Positions 10,790-23,304 of a stretch of 64,000 nucleotides of DNA are shown piece after piece. Numbering within the stretch: the stretch's first letter is position 1; each line of letters begins with the position of its first letter. A program made the translations under genes and the position numbers. This DNA comes from Zingiber officinale (Eukaryota > Streptophyta > Magnoliopsida > Zingiberales > Zingiberaceae). The notes under the pieces were generated by a model. It was given only the letters and a program-made list of their open reading frames with translations, was not told the origin of the DNA and made no database searches. The DNA lies in contig NC_056004.1 in the NCBI RefSeq assembly GCF_018446385.1, positions 31,440,492-31,504,491 on the forward strand, read 5' to 3'.

Positions 10790-13340
10790 ATGGTTTTGCA
10801 GTTTGAGATGGATTCAGAATCATGTAGTGAGGATGTTGGTAGAACGAGTCAGCTAATGAAAGGGCGCATAAAGAGAATGGATTGGAAAAGCAAACATTTC
10901 CCACTTCAAAAAATTTATTGCATCAATGCCCCAACTACTGAACAAACAAAGCTGATTCAAAGCTCCCCCTTTGGTTAGGTGTTGGACGTCCTTGAGAAAA
11001 TATATATTAGAAGTCTCATGCAAAATATGTTTGATAATTGGGATGTTGAGCAAAAGGGATTCATTTTCTATGAAAAAAAATTGAACATTAAAAGGTCTGA
11101 TGTGGTAGTTATTCTTGGATTACTATACCAAGGAGTACCAATACCAATGGAATCAGATGATGCCTCCAACCCACTATATTTACAGCATTTCAAGGATATA
11201 GTTTGTATATACAATGAGCTGGAAAAACTTATTAGGAGTTCATGATACCCTGAAAATACAGTATCTGACAAGTTGTATTGCTAGCTCCTAATTTTGTATT
11301 TTTTTTGTATATGTATTTTTTTTTTCTACTACCACCATCATTCCTAAGTTACCCATGCTATTATTATTAGACTCCATAGATGATTTTAACAACCTAGGTA
11401 GGTATAGCTGGTGTCATGCGATATATAGTTATATGGCTCCTCAAATAGAGTCAATTGGGGTGATTTTTACGTTGAGGAAAAACCATAGCACGTTGGTACG
11501 AGGCCTAAACCTTTGCTAAAGGGTTTTTTGATTTTATTAACTATAAGTTAGAATGTGTTTTCATAGTACTAATGTTTATTATTTCCTTTACATATTATGA
11601 TCACCTTGTAGATGTGGATGTATGAGCATTTCCCTACCACTAATCCACAAAAGTCGTATGTGTTTCCCAGGTTGCTGAGATGGATAAAGTGTGCCTCTCA
11701 CGTTAGCAATGTCAAAAGGATGATAGATCGTCTATTCCTAGATCAAGTACTGATTTACCTGATTTCAATAGAGGCAGGGGCCTTTCTAGTATCAACAATT
11801 ACAAAACCAACTCAACAATTTGGAGATGTGGTTGTATCAACCTCACACCAGTCCCCTACTACTTCACAGCATGACCTAAAAACTGTGTATTATGTCAGAA
11901 AAAGAACCTTACAATCTCGCAGAAGGAAAAAGAAATTGAAGATCTTGTTCAACACATAGATGCGGTTAAAAGAGAATGCTCCTTAATCATCATTGAGAAG
12001 GAAAGAGAAAATCAACTGCTTCTTAATCACATTGAAGAGGTGAAAAAAGATATGGAGAGTGCCATATCTGAAAAAGATAGTATCATAAATGAGCTCTAAT
12101 TGTTAATTGCTAAAAAGGACTGTTTAATAACTTCTCAAGGCTTAGTAAATGATTCAAATGAGGGTGTAATAGGTCAACCACAAAAGGAAACAAATCAGTC
12201 CAAGTCACAGAACCTTGAGGGACTAGCACCAACACTCTGATAGTCTATCAGTATTGCTAAAAAAAGAAGGGGATGTGCTAAAAAAAATGTGTCTAGTTAT
12301 TTATAATTTAGTGGAGAGGATCACTAAGTTAAAGTGAGATAACTTTAACTACCATTACTATTTTTGTTGTCCTAATTTGATTTGATTCTACTTTAATGCA
12401 AGACTGATTTATTCCTCATTTTTTATCTGGTGTAGATCGACAATACAGCCTGTATGATCCACAGATGTTGTCATATTATACATAAATTCATTGTTAATGA
12501 TATTCGACTGGAATATATTGACTGATGGGGAATGCACTGATGCTTACCTTATAGTATTAATCGATGAGGGAAAGCATAGTGATCGTGCACACCACCCATC
12601 GATATTCTATGCACCTGACTTCCCTGTAGGTTGAGTTTCCTTTTCTTTTAACCATAAAACTTTCTTACATTTGAAAGCTCTGACTTTGTTTTTTACATAG
12701 GTTATGTACCCTGTCATGGGGAATGATGCATTTGTAAATACATTTCGAACCAATGTCAATAATGGCGTCAGATACATATTCTGTGCAATCCATCATGAAC
12801 AAAATAAACAATCCCTTTATAGTGTTTGATTTAGAAAAACATGATATTATACATTATAATTATGTAACTAAAAAATAAGTATACATAGAGAACTCTATTG
12901 GTTTAATAAGTATTATGTTTCTTTTCTTTTACTACAACATTTTTTTTCTAGTTGATGACTTGTGTGTCTTTGATAGTTGTAGATTCAATTATTTTTAAGT
13001 ATGGAGAAATCAACATATGGCAACTGGCACTCTACCCTCTATGCAACAATGCATGCTCACCCATTCACAGTCCGAGAAGTGTGTTCCCAAACAAATTTCA
13101 TCGTAAGTAATTATATTACTTTTCATAGTTAATCATCTTGACCTAATTCTTTGACATCTTTCTTTACAAATATGACTATAATTTTTTGGTATTACGATTC
13201 ATTAAATCTCTCTACTATGAAATTACTATAAATTTCATAGAAAAACATATGAAGAGTTACAGATTTTCAATTGGGAACAAGATAATGTGCCACTCAGCTT
13301 TCAAGTTTCCACCATAACAAATCTCATCCAGTGATTTAAG
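10790..13340 (+). pseudogene. Ulp1-protease-like transposon gene X (degenerate)
   Basis: Pieces of one gene lie in order on +. First comes a DUF1985/plant-mobile-like region: at 11,000-11,245 FYEKKLNIKRSDVVVILGLL then GVPIPMES; at 11,360-11,460 a DSIDDFNNLGRYSW-like stretch; at 11,612-11,700 MWMYEHFP then PRLLRW. A long coiled coil follows at about 11,930-12,110. Then come weak C48 (Ulp1/SUMO-protease) parts at 12,520-12,640 (LTDGECTDAYLIVLID) and 12,980-13,080 (WQLALYPL). Plant transposons of the Mutator (Kaonashi) and related groups carry genes with this DUF1985 plus Ulp1 order. Frames are interrupted several times, and introns confuse the exact structure. No transposase was seen. It is dead or at best a fragment, and it faces the 395-bp array. 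Confidence 0.55.
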
Positions 13341-13499
13341 CTTGAACATTGTGGTATTTTTTGGGGGATAATAGTACACATTACTGGATATGTTACATTA
13401 TCATGTAAATAAATCTTTTCAATCTAATTTATAAGCTATTCTTGAATGTGTGAAGAAATATTCTCAGTATGGATTGTCAAGGTCTTATAAGTTAGCATA

Positions 13500-16400
13500 C
13501 AGTGCGTAAATTTGGATATTGAGTGTGTAGAATCTATTTATACCCTCTAAACTAGCTTTGTTGTGCCACCATACTTGTAAAACCAACACCACTATGTTAA
13601 CAAAGCTTTAACCCATTTGGACCAACATTGAAAAAATAGTTAAATAGTAATTGAGGGTATATTCTGACATGTGTGAGCCATATGAATCCATATAATTTGG
13701 AATGGCTCTGATCTGACCCTTTTAGATCCATCAAAGAATTTTGACCGAACCCCATTGATTAACCTAGATGCATTGGATTTCTAAAATTCTTATATTAGAT
13801 GGAAGGAGTGAGTGTGTAGAATCTATTTATGCCCTCTAAACCTGGTTCTGAGCCTCCAACCTGAATTTATGGTCACTTGCCAAGTGGCATGCGACTATGG
13901 CGTTGTTTTTCCAAAACTAGCTAAAAGTGGCATTGTTCTTGGAAAACCAACTTCACTGTGCCACTGTACTTGTAAAGCCAGCACCACTATATTAACAAAA
14001 CTTTAACCCATTTTGACAAGCATTGGGAAGATAATTAAACAGTAATTGAGAGCATATTCTGACTTATGTGAGTCGTATAAACCCATATAATTTGGAATGG
14101 GTCTAATCTAACCTCTCTAGCTCCATCAATGAGTTTTGATCGAAATCCATTGATTGACCTAAAAGCATTGGATTTCTGAAATTCTTGTATTGGATGGAAG
14201 GGGTGAGTGTGTAGAATCTATTTATGCCCTCCAAACCAGGTTTTGAGTCTCTAACTTAAATTTATGTTCACATGCCAAGTGGCACACGACCATGGCGTTG
14301 TTTTTCCAAAACCAGCTAAAGAGTGCCATTGTTCTTGGAAAACCAGCTCCGCCGTGCCACTATACTTGTAAAACGAGCACCACTATGTTAACAAAGCTTT
14401 AACACGTTTGGACAAGTGTTGAGTGTTGGGATATGCCCAATGGAGGTGCGTGCTAGAATACGTTTCATAAACATATGTAGTGGAAAATAAAATAATAATA
14501 ATTTCTAATTATTACATCACACACACCACACGCATACAAGGATACAACATGCCAAACATGATCGCATAATTAAAATTTTATAGGAAGTAAATTTACACTA
14601 GGTATACCTTACAGATGACCTGTAACGAGAAGGACATCAACCGTAGCGACGTTGTCAAACCTCACCTCTATTCGTATCCACGCCGAGCTCCTTAAGACAA
14701 CTCCTTGAGTACAAGCTTCTCTTTCAGAAGTTACTAGCCACGAGTGAAGAAGAGGGATCAAGAGGAAGAAGAAGGAAACACACAAGGGAGAGTTTTTCTC
14801 CCTTGTGGTGGTCACGGCAACAAGAGGGAGCACCCTCTTGTTGGTGGCGGGAGAGAGAGGAGAGGGAGAGAGCGGAGAGGGAGAGGGGGATTGAGTTTTC
14901 AAAAGACAATCAACTAAATAATGAAATTTGTATATAATTCTCTCTCAATTATATCGATATATAATCCTCTTTAATGAGTTAATTAGAAAGCCCAAATCCA
15001 ACCCATTATCTTAACCAAAAATTAGCCCATTAACCCCTTGGTTTGGTTCACAACTAAACCAAGTTAGTTCATGACTAATTCATAATTAAACTAAATATGG
15101 TTCAACTCTACCATAAGATATGTAGCTCATCCGTGTTTCCATCATAATAAATATTTTCATATTTATCTTATGTATGGTCCAACTAAACATTTATCTCTTA
15201 ATCTAAGAATCCTATTGTTTAACTTGTTTTACGTCTTTTAGAGACTCGTTAGTGCATGTGACCCAATAAGTTCTCAGTTTATCTTGACCGTCCATAATTA
15301 ACTACTTAATTATAGAACAATCATGAGTGGCACATAATCCCCAATTTGTCAAAAAATTATAGTTAATCTTAGAATTAATTCTAAATCCTTTAGCAGTTAT
15401 AGTGAATCGTGCCTTGTTCCTTTCACTCGTCTTATACCCACTTGGTTCAGGACATGATCTATGTGTTTGTCTCCACTAGACTAACTACGTCACACCTAGT
15501 CCAAGTAATACTTCCTTGTTCTACGGATTCAAATTACTCATACATGTGTCTAAGAGTCTTGCACTCTTAACATGTGATGCTTTGGCCAAAGACTTCGAGT
15601 AATAATCCTAACGAGTGGTGATAGGGTATACATCTCCTCGCAAGGAGTGGTGAATCCTCTATGAGCTATCCAAACATTTTCAGGCATTTTGACTTATACC
15701 CAATCATTCTAGGTCTACACCTCAATGAAGTACTTGCTTAAGATGTCAAAGTATAAGTCTTCATGACCAAGATGACTTACATACCTCAAGTCAAAGGAAA
15801 CTTACATTCGAGCTGCAGTAAGAGAGCCTCACAGACATAGTCATATATATAGATAATCATATGAAGTCTTACAGCGAGTCACTCCAATGAACTAGTTACC
15901 ATAACTAGCATCCACATTTAAGTCTTGACATCCCAATGTCTCCAGCCAATGAGAAAATGGTTGCTTGGCGAACCGAGTATAACCCGTACTAGTCTTACAG
16001 AATTGATGATGTCTGAATACATCAATTCGATGACTAGGAAAATTTTAATACGTTCATAATTACACATGTAGAGATAATCACTAGTTGTGATCTAATCACA
16101 ATTTCTCTCATGCTATGAATTATATTATAGATATTTAGTAAATGAGTTTAAGACAAATAAACATATAATATGCACTCAAATAGTGAATCTATATTTAGTA
16201 AAAATCGTAAGGCGCTTAGGGCATCTCTCAAAATCTAACATTGAGAAGATAATTAAACAGTAATTAAGGGTATATTTTAACTTGTGTGAGCTGTATGAAC
16301 CTATATAATTTGGATTGGGTTCTATCTGACCCTTCTAGGGCCATTAATAGGTTTCAACCGAAGACCATTGATTGCCCTAGAGGCCTTAGATTTTTAAAAT

Positions 16401-18925
16401 TCTGATATTAATAGGAAGGGGTGAGTGTGTAGAATATATTTATGTCATTTAAACCTAGTTCTGAGTCTTCAACCTAAATTTATGGTCGTGTGCCAAGTGC
16501 TACGCGACCATAAAGATGTTATTCCAAAACCAACTATAGAGTGGCGCTAATCTTGGAAAACCAACTCCCTCATGGCGCTATACTTGTAAAACCAACACCA
16601 CTATATTAACAAAGCTTCAACCCATTTGGACCATTATTTGAAAGATATCTAAACAGTAATTGGCGGGCATATACTGACTTATGTGAGCCATATGAACCTA
16701 TAAAATTTAGAATGAGTCTGATCCGACCCCTCTAGGGCCATCAATGGATTTTGACCTGAACTCATTAATTGACCTAGAGGCCTTAAATTTCTAAAATCCT
16801 AGTATTGATAGGAAAGAGTGAGTATGTAAAATCTATTATGCCCTCTAAACCTGGTTCTGAGTCTCCAACCTTAATTTATAGTCATGTGCCAAGTGGCACG
16901 TGATCATGGCTCTATTATTCCAAAACTAGCTATGCCATGGCACTGGTCTTGGAAAACCAGCTCCCTCGTGGCGCTGTACTTGTAAAACCACCACCACTAT
17001 GTTACCAAAGTTTCCACCCATTTGGACAAGCATTGGGAAGATAGTTAAACCGTAATTGAGGGTATATTTTGATTGTGTGAGTTGTATGAACCCATATAAT
17101 TTAGAATGGGTCTGATCGTACTCCTTTATGACCATTAATGGGTTTTGACCAAAACCCGTTGATTTACCTAGAGGCATTGGATTTATAAAATTCTTGTATT
17201 GGATGGAAGGGATAAGTGTGTAGAATCTATTTATGCCCTCCAAACTTGGTTCTGAGTCTCCAACCTGAATTTATGGTTGCGTGTCAAGTGGCACCCGATC
17301 ATGGTGCTGTTATTCCAAAACCAGCTATAGATTGGAGTTGGTCTTGGAAAACTAGCTCCCTTGTGGCGTTGTACTTGTAAAACTAGCACCATTATGTTAA
17401 TAAAGCTTCAACCCATTTGGACTATCATTTGTAAGATATCTAAACAATAATTAACAAGTATATTCTAACTTGTGTGAGCCGCGTGAACCCATATAATTTG
17501 ACCGAAACTTATTGATTGACCTAGAGGTCATGGATTTCTGAAATCTTAGTATTGATAGGAAGGGGTAAGTGTGTAGAATCTATTTATGCCCTATAAACCT
17601 AATTCTAAGTCTCCAACCTAAATTTAAGGTCGCATGCCAAACCAGCTATGGCGTGGCACTAATCTTGGAAAACTAGCTCCCTTGTGACGTTGTACTTGTA
17701 AAACCAACACCACTATGTTAACAAAGCTTCAACCCGTTTGGATCATTATTAGGAAGATAGTTAAACAATAATTGAGGGCATATTCTAACTTGTGTGAGCC
17801 GTTTAAACCTATATAATTTGGAATGGGCCTGATCCAACCCCTTTAGGGCCATCAATGTATTTTGACCAAAATCCATTGATTAACCTACAGGCATTAGATT
17901 TATGAAATTCTGGTATTGATAGGAAGGGGAAAGTGTGTAGAATCTATTTATGCCCTTTAAACCTAGTTCTGGGTCTCTAACATAAATTTATGGTCGCATG
18001 CCACAACCTGAATTTATGGTAGTGACCATAGCGCTATTTTTCTAAAACCAACTAAAGAGTGGCGCTATTCTTGGAAAACTAGCTCTGTCATGGCACTGTA
18101 CTTGTAAAACCCGCACCACTATGTTAACAAAGCTTCGACCCGTTTGGATCATCATTAGAAAGATAGCTAAACAGCAATTGAGGGCATATTCTGACTTGTG
18201 TGAGCCGTATGAATCCATCAAACTTGGAATGGGTCTGATCTAATATATCTAGCTTCATCAATGGATTTTGACTAAAACCTATTGATTGTCCTAGAGACCT
18301 TAGATTTATGAAATCATGGTATTGATAAGAAGGGGAGAGTGTGAAGAATCTATTTATGGCCTCCAAACCTAGTTCTGAGTCTCCGACTTGAATTTATGGT
18401 CACGTGCTAAGTGGCACACAACCATGGCACTATTTTTCCAAAACTAGCTAAAGAGTGGTACTGTTATTGAAAAACCAGCTCCGCCATGACGCTGTTCTTA
18501 TAAAACCATCACTACTATGTTAACAAAACTTCAACTCATTTGGACCATTATTGGGAAGATAGTTAAATAGTAATTAAGGGCATATTCTAACTTGTGTGAG
18601 CCATATGAATCCATCGAACTTGAAATGAGTCTGATCTGACCCCTCTAACTCCATTAATAGGTTTTGACCGAAATTCATTGATTGACCTAGAAGCATTGAA
18701 TTTCTAAAATTCTTATATTCGATAGAAGGGGTGAGTGTGTATAATCTATTTATGCCCTCCAAATCTAGTTCTAAGACACCACACTAAATTTATGGTCGAG
18801 TGTTAAGTAGCACATACCTTGGCACTATTTTTCCAAAACTAGCTACAGAGTGACACTGTTCTTGGAAAACCAGCTCCCACGTGGCGCAAGTCTTGGAAAA
18901 CTAGCACCACTATGTTAAAAAATCA
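13500..18925 (+). repeat. About 395-bp tandem array, nine or so units
   Basis: The anchor CTATGTTAACAAAGCTT recurs at about 13,588, 13,988, 14,385, 16,601, 16,997, 17,392, 17,713, 18,119, 18,515 and 18,910. Spacing is near 395 bp apart from one short unit (about 321) and the 1.8-kb insertion. Each unit holds blocks TAGTTAAACAGTAATTGAGG, TTGTGTGAGCCGTATGAA, ATTGATTGACCTAGAGG, GTGTGTAGAATCTATTTATG, then two or three 31-34-bp sub-repeats with the AAAACCAGC...GTGGCGCTG motif. Units differ at roughly 10-20% of sites by eye, so the array is not freshly homogenised. Short minus-strand ORFs recur per unit and are repeat by-products. Confidence 0.92.
14424..16240 (+). mobile_element. Solo copia-type LTR with perfect 5-bp target duplication
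   Basis: The sequence starts TGTTGGGATATGCCC and ends AAAATCTAACA. It is 1817 bp with no internal retrotransposon region. It is flanked by TTGAG at 14,419-14,423 and 16,241-16,245 and interrupts one unit of the 395-bp array cleanly. The start resembles Angela/BARE-type Ty1/copia LTRs. It is a solo LTR left after LTR-LTR recombination. The short minus-strand ORFs at 14,609-14,909 lie in LTR sequence and are not credited as genes. Confidence 0.88.
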
Positions 18926-19129
18926 ATTATATAACAACTATTTCATTAAAATTGGAATGAGGCAACCTTTACTAATATTGTTACAAATACAATATAGAAA
19001 TATCACAATACTAATGAAACCATAACTCTTCTATATTTTACAAAACCAGATATACAAGTAACAAAAGTACACAATATTATCTTTACAATCCCTACCCAAG
19101 TAATCAAGTTACAACACAATATATAATTA

Positions 19130-20478
19130 TATTGAAAATATTGAGAACTTGCCCCTCATTATTGATACTGATACATCTATTTTAAATCTTTTCATGTCTG
19201 CTTGTTTGAATTCCATCTTCAGATCATATAGTAGACATCTAAGGTATTGTATCACAAAGAAGCTATAATCATTACTATAAATAACATGAGCAATTAGTAT
19301 TTTAAATTTAAGATAAATTTACATATTCACACTGACTCTTATACTGACCTAGCTTTTTGTTGTGGATAATCAACTGTGACACTCATCCATTTGGCAAAGG
19401 GATAGTGATATTCTAAACCAGGATGAATAGAAGTAAGTTGCTCACAAGAAAAATCTTTTATTTGAGATACTTATTAGAATAAAAAGCAAAAACTAATATC
19501 AACTATAATTTATATTGTAATAGTATCATAAATAGGATTATTGTTTTCTCACCAATGCTTTAAAATATGATGATAATTTACAAGTATGTGTAAGAGAGTT
19601 GTAATGATTGAAAGTCATAACTTTTGTATCCATAGACAGCAAGTGAAAGTGTGCATCACCTTTGGTAATAAGTATAAAAAAAATACTTAACCTCTCCCCC
19701 TACCATTTCAGTTTTTTTTTTATTTGTGTCATGACAGTCTTCCATAGATATTTCAATATTGACTACAATTGTAAAAAGAGAGATATATATATAAGTAACC
19801 AATTAATACAACATATTCAACCATTATATATTATTTGATAAATTAAATTCCTTACAGTGAAACTGGTTGAAAATATATAAAATTGTTATTTGACGTACTA
19901 GATAAGAAGGCCCCCTAAATAGAATCAAACAATATGTATCAATTAACTCCCATCTTGTAAACACATTGACATTTACACCCGTGAATAAGGAAGTCATAGT
20001 TAAACAAAAAGGTGGTTCATCTTAAATATGTTCTGTAGTAGGCTTGAAAAGAAAAGCATTTACTTTCAATTAGGTAAATAAATATTATAATCTATGAATT
20101 TTTATATTTGTTACTAAATTAAAATAGTTGTATAATAAAGGGTTGAAATTAGCATATTTTAGTTTTTCTAATGCATTTAACAGATAGGTCACATCTTAAT
20201 CTTATTTTTTCTTCTTGGGAGGTTTAAATTGTTTCATCAAATGCTACCATAAAAAAAATTATAATTAGTGATTGAAATCAAAGAACTATAACTAAATGAT
20301 GTGTACATATAGACTTACTATAATGACTTCCATTATTATTTTGTTAAATATGCCAATTCTTTCAATCTCCTTCTTGACATCTTCTTCATAATTTACTTCT
20401 AGAATTAATATAAACTGTCTCTCATCTTCTTTATCATCCATATCAATTTTTTCTTTTTCCTGGTTAAGACCGGCTATA
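19130..20478 (-). pseudogene. Ulp1-like transposon gene Y, 3' part (degenerate)
   Basis: On the minus strand from 20,478 downward there is first a charged coiled coil (EKEKIDMDDKEDERQFILIL then YEEDVKKEIERIG), matching the coiled coil of gene X. Next, at about 19,480-19,350, comes YPFAKWMSVTVDYPQQKA, a W-x-V...P-Q-Q-K block typical of C48 proteases. After an intron-like gap, 19,275-19,140 reads DYSFFVIQYLRCLLYDLK, which corresponds to the family's DCGFFV-Q-Y-R active-site segment. The Cys codon position (19,265-19,267) reads TAT (Tyr), so the protease would be dead. The 5' part lies at 32,791-34,300, separated by element A. Confidence 0.65.
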
Positions 20479-21835
20479 TGTTGGTGCGGGAAGCATTCGA
20501 CGATCGAACCTGTGTTTTGATTATGTCAAAGGGTCTAAAGTTAAGTTGTCTTATGGTCTAACGAGTTTGAATGAGATTGCAGGAAAGTCCTAAGTGTACT
20601 TAGGCAAAAGTCCTAGCTGTGGTTAGGCAGGTGGAAAACCCTAAGGGGTGGTAACCCTAGGTCCTAGGAGGTGGTAACCCTAGGTGAGGAGATATCCTAG
20701 CTGAGGTTAGGCAGGTGGAAAACCCTAGGGGGCAGTAACCCTAGGTTTTAGGGGGTGGTAACCCTAGGTGGAAAGACTTGTCGGGTTGAAGGCTTTGGGA
20801 AAAAATCCTAGAGTCGGGGGGACTCTAGGTTGAAATCCTGGTGTCGCGGACTGGGTAGAAGACTGGATGGGTCGTGGAGCGAATGTCCAGTAGAAAGTCC
20901 TGGAGATTCAGATGCTGAGCAAAAGTCTAGTTGGTCTGGAGGATCAATCTGGCAAACATGTAAACTCTCCTGAGTGGAGTAGGTGAGGACAGGTTCCTCG
21001 GTGAGGGAACAACAGGCGTCGATTCGACCTAGGGTTTCCGAAGGTGAAATCCGAAATCAGAACTGGACAGTCCGGAGACTGTCAAAATTACTTTTTATCT
21101 TATTTTATTGTGCTAACCTTATTTTGCAGGGTATACTTTGTTTGTAGACTAACATGCCTTGCAGGATGGAAATTACACAAGGAAACCTCAGATGAATAGT
21201 CCCGAGGCGCCCTCCATAGAGCTTGGAGGCACCTCGGGTGACTTGGTTGACAGCCCCGCAGCAAGGCGCGAGGGCACCCTCCATGGAGTTTAGAGGTGCT
21301 TTGGACGCTGATGGAGGGCGCCCTCCATGGAGCTTGAAGGCGCCCTAGGGCGGATAAGCAACGAAGATGCAAGAGCCTATCAACGCTACGGATTCGGCGG
21401 GATTAGAGGTGCCCTCCATGAGGTTGGAGGCACCCTCAACGGGCTATATAAGCTTGATTCGACCAGCAGTAAACACAACACTCCAAATTGCGATCCTTCT
21501 TCCGTGTGTTGCTCAAAAAATGATCCGATAAAGATGTAACTCGACTCCGACGACAAGAAGCTTCAAGTTTACTAATTTTTGTTGTTGGTATAATTTTCTA
21601 TTCTTACTTTAATGTTGTATTTCAAATTGTAATTTTCTGAATTGATAGTGATTGCCCAAAGTAAACACTCAACGAGTATGGACCTTGGAGTAGGAGTCGT
21701 CATATGCTCCGAACCAAGTAAAACCTTAGTGTTCGTGTGTTGTTTTGTTTTTCCGTTACGTATTTTACTCTTAACAAATGAAATAGTCACGAGCGTTATT
21801 CACCCCCCCCCCCCTCTAGCGCTTTTTATCCTACA
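20479..21835 (+). repeat. 5' LTR of element A
   Basis: It begins TGTTGGTGCGGGAAGC and ends TTTTTATCCTACA, two bases before the primer site. It contains repeated AACCCTAGG/GGTGGTAACCCTAGG words (20,640-20,770) and several GCGCCCTCCATGGAGCTTGG palindromic words (21,190-21,430). The same two sub-repeat types occur in the LTRs of B. Confidence 0.9.
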
Positions 21836-22170
21836 ATTGGTATTAGAGTGGGGTCGCTCTGAATCAGTACAACTACGGTTCGAGCATTCTTATTCGTCAC
21901 TTTTTTGTCCATTTTTGTTAAACTATTTTTATTTTTTCCCACCAAAACTATTTTTAAAAAAATCATTTTCATCTTTTCACAATTGGTCAATATTAGCGAA
22001 ATATCCCATTTTCAAAATTTTGTAATAATATATTGTTTTAAATATTTTTATTAATATTTTATTATTTTTTTAGTAAATTGCTATTTTTATTTTTCTCCCG
22101 CACTACTAATCCAAAACCAAGTCTTGGAACATTTGTTATTGTTTATTTTATATGAGAGATTCTTTTTTAA

Positions 22171-23304
22171 ATGGCCTACCAAGATGGGTATAGCACTGCA
22201 TGTCTACCACTTTTGTCCAACGAGAATTTCGGATACTGGAAAGACCAGATGGAGCACCAACTAAAGACCCAAGTGGAAATATGGACCATAGTCTAGATCA
22301 GATTTATACTCCCCACCGAAGATGGTGTGCCCATCGCCTATGACAAGTGGGATGCACAAACAAGAAGAAAAATCGAGGCAAATGCAAAAGCAACCTGTAC
22401 TCTCCTACACGGACTAACAAATTCAGAGCTTGATCAAGTTGGAAAGTTCAACAATGCTAAGGAGCTTTGGGAGAAGTTGATCAAGCTTCATGAGATTCCT
22501 TCAAAGCTAGAAGACCAAGTTGAACATGAGTTCGAATTTGAGTATGAATCTCTAGAGTCAAACTCCGAACCATACTTAGAAGAATCATATCAGATCAATT
22601 TCTTAGCACTGATGGCCAAGGAAGAGATAGCTGAATCTGAGTCTGAATTCGAGATGGCAACAGTCAAGAGGGAGAATCCTATCATAGATCTAAAAGATAA
22701 AAGTGTAAATTCAAATTGTAAATTTTACATAACTTGTTTTAAGTGTATGGAGAGAGGGCACTATAGAAATAAGTGCCCTACTCATAAGGTTCGGCCGGCA
22801 CAACCGGAGGAGAAGGAGAAATCCGTCCGGAAAGAGAAGAAGCACATTGAATGCTCCAAGTGTAAATGAGTAGGTCACTACAAAGGTAAATGTCCAGAAA
22901 GAAGACCCAAGAATCTAGGGGGAGAAATCAAGATAAGTAAATTTACATTACATAAAAATCTAATTTTTGCAACGCATGTTTGTCCCCTAACTAATTATGC
23001 TTACTCTTGTATAGATTTCTCTAGAAAATTAGATATACATGCTAATAATACAATGAATAAATTTGATGCAAATATAAATAAGAATAACTCAAAATTATTT
23101 AATAAACATAAGAAATTAACTTTTAGAAAATTAGATAAACAAAGTAATATTTTAAAAGATAAAATAGATAAGTTAGAAAAGATTATTAATAATTTAACTA
23201 ACCCACAAAATCTAGACTTGGGTTACAAGTCTAAGGTAAAACTTAAACCCTACAAACCAAGTTATAATCAAGTACCTTATAATTATAAAACAAACTTAAA
23301 TTAA
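22171..23304 (+). CDS. gag of element A (fossil)
   Basis: This is the copia gag of the DUF4219/UBN2 type. It opens MAYQDGYSTACLPLLSNENF, then NAKATCTLLHGLT and AKELWEKLIKLHE, and later an acidic stretch and a CCHC zinc knuckle (CFKCMERGHYRNKCP, near 22,735). It continues into a Lys/Asn-rich tail. No integrase, reverse transcriptase or RNase H follows. The frame is broken in about two places. Confidence 0.8.

Noticed and set aside
14609-14909. Minus-strand ORFs with Ser/Pro/Leu-rich protein
   Set aside because: Inside a solo LTR with clear ends and target duplication; low-complexity translation.
16926-18762. Recurring minus-strand ORFs beginning MEGINRFYTL or similar
   Set aside because: They repeat once per 395-bp unit, decay from unit to unit and have no upstream or downstream gene structure. 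By-products of the array.
21190-21430. Regular GGCGCCCTCCATGGAGCTTGG words considered as a CRISPR-like or regulatory array
   Set aside because: They occur in every LTR copy of elements A and B with irregular spacing; simple LTR-internal repeats in a plant genome.
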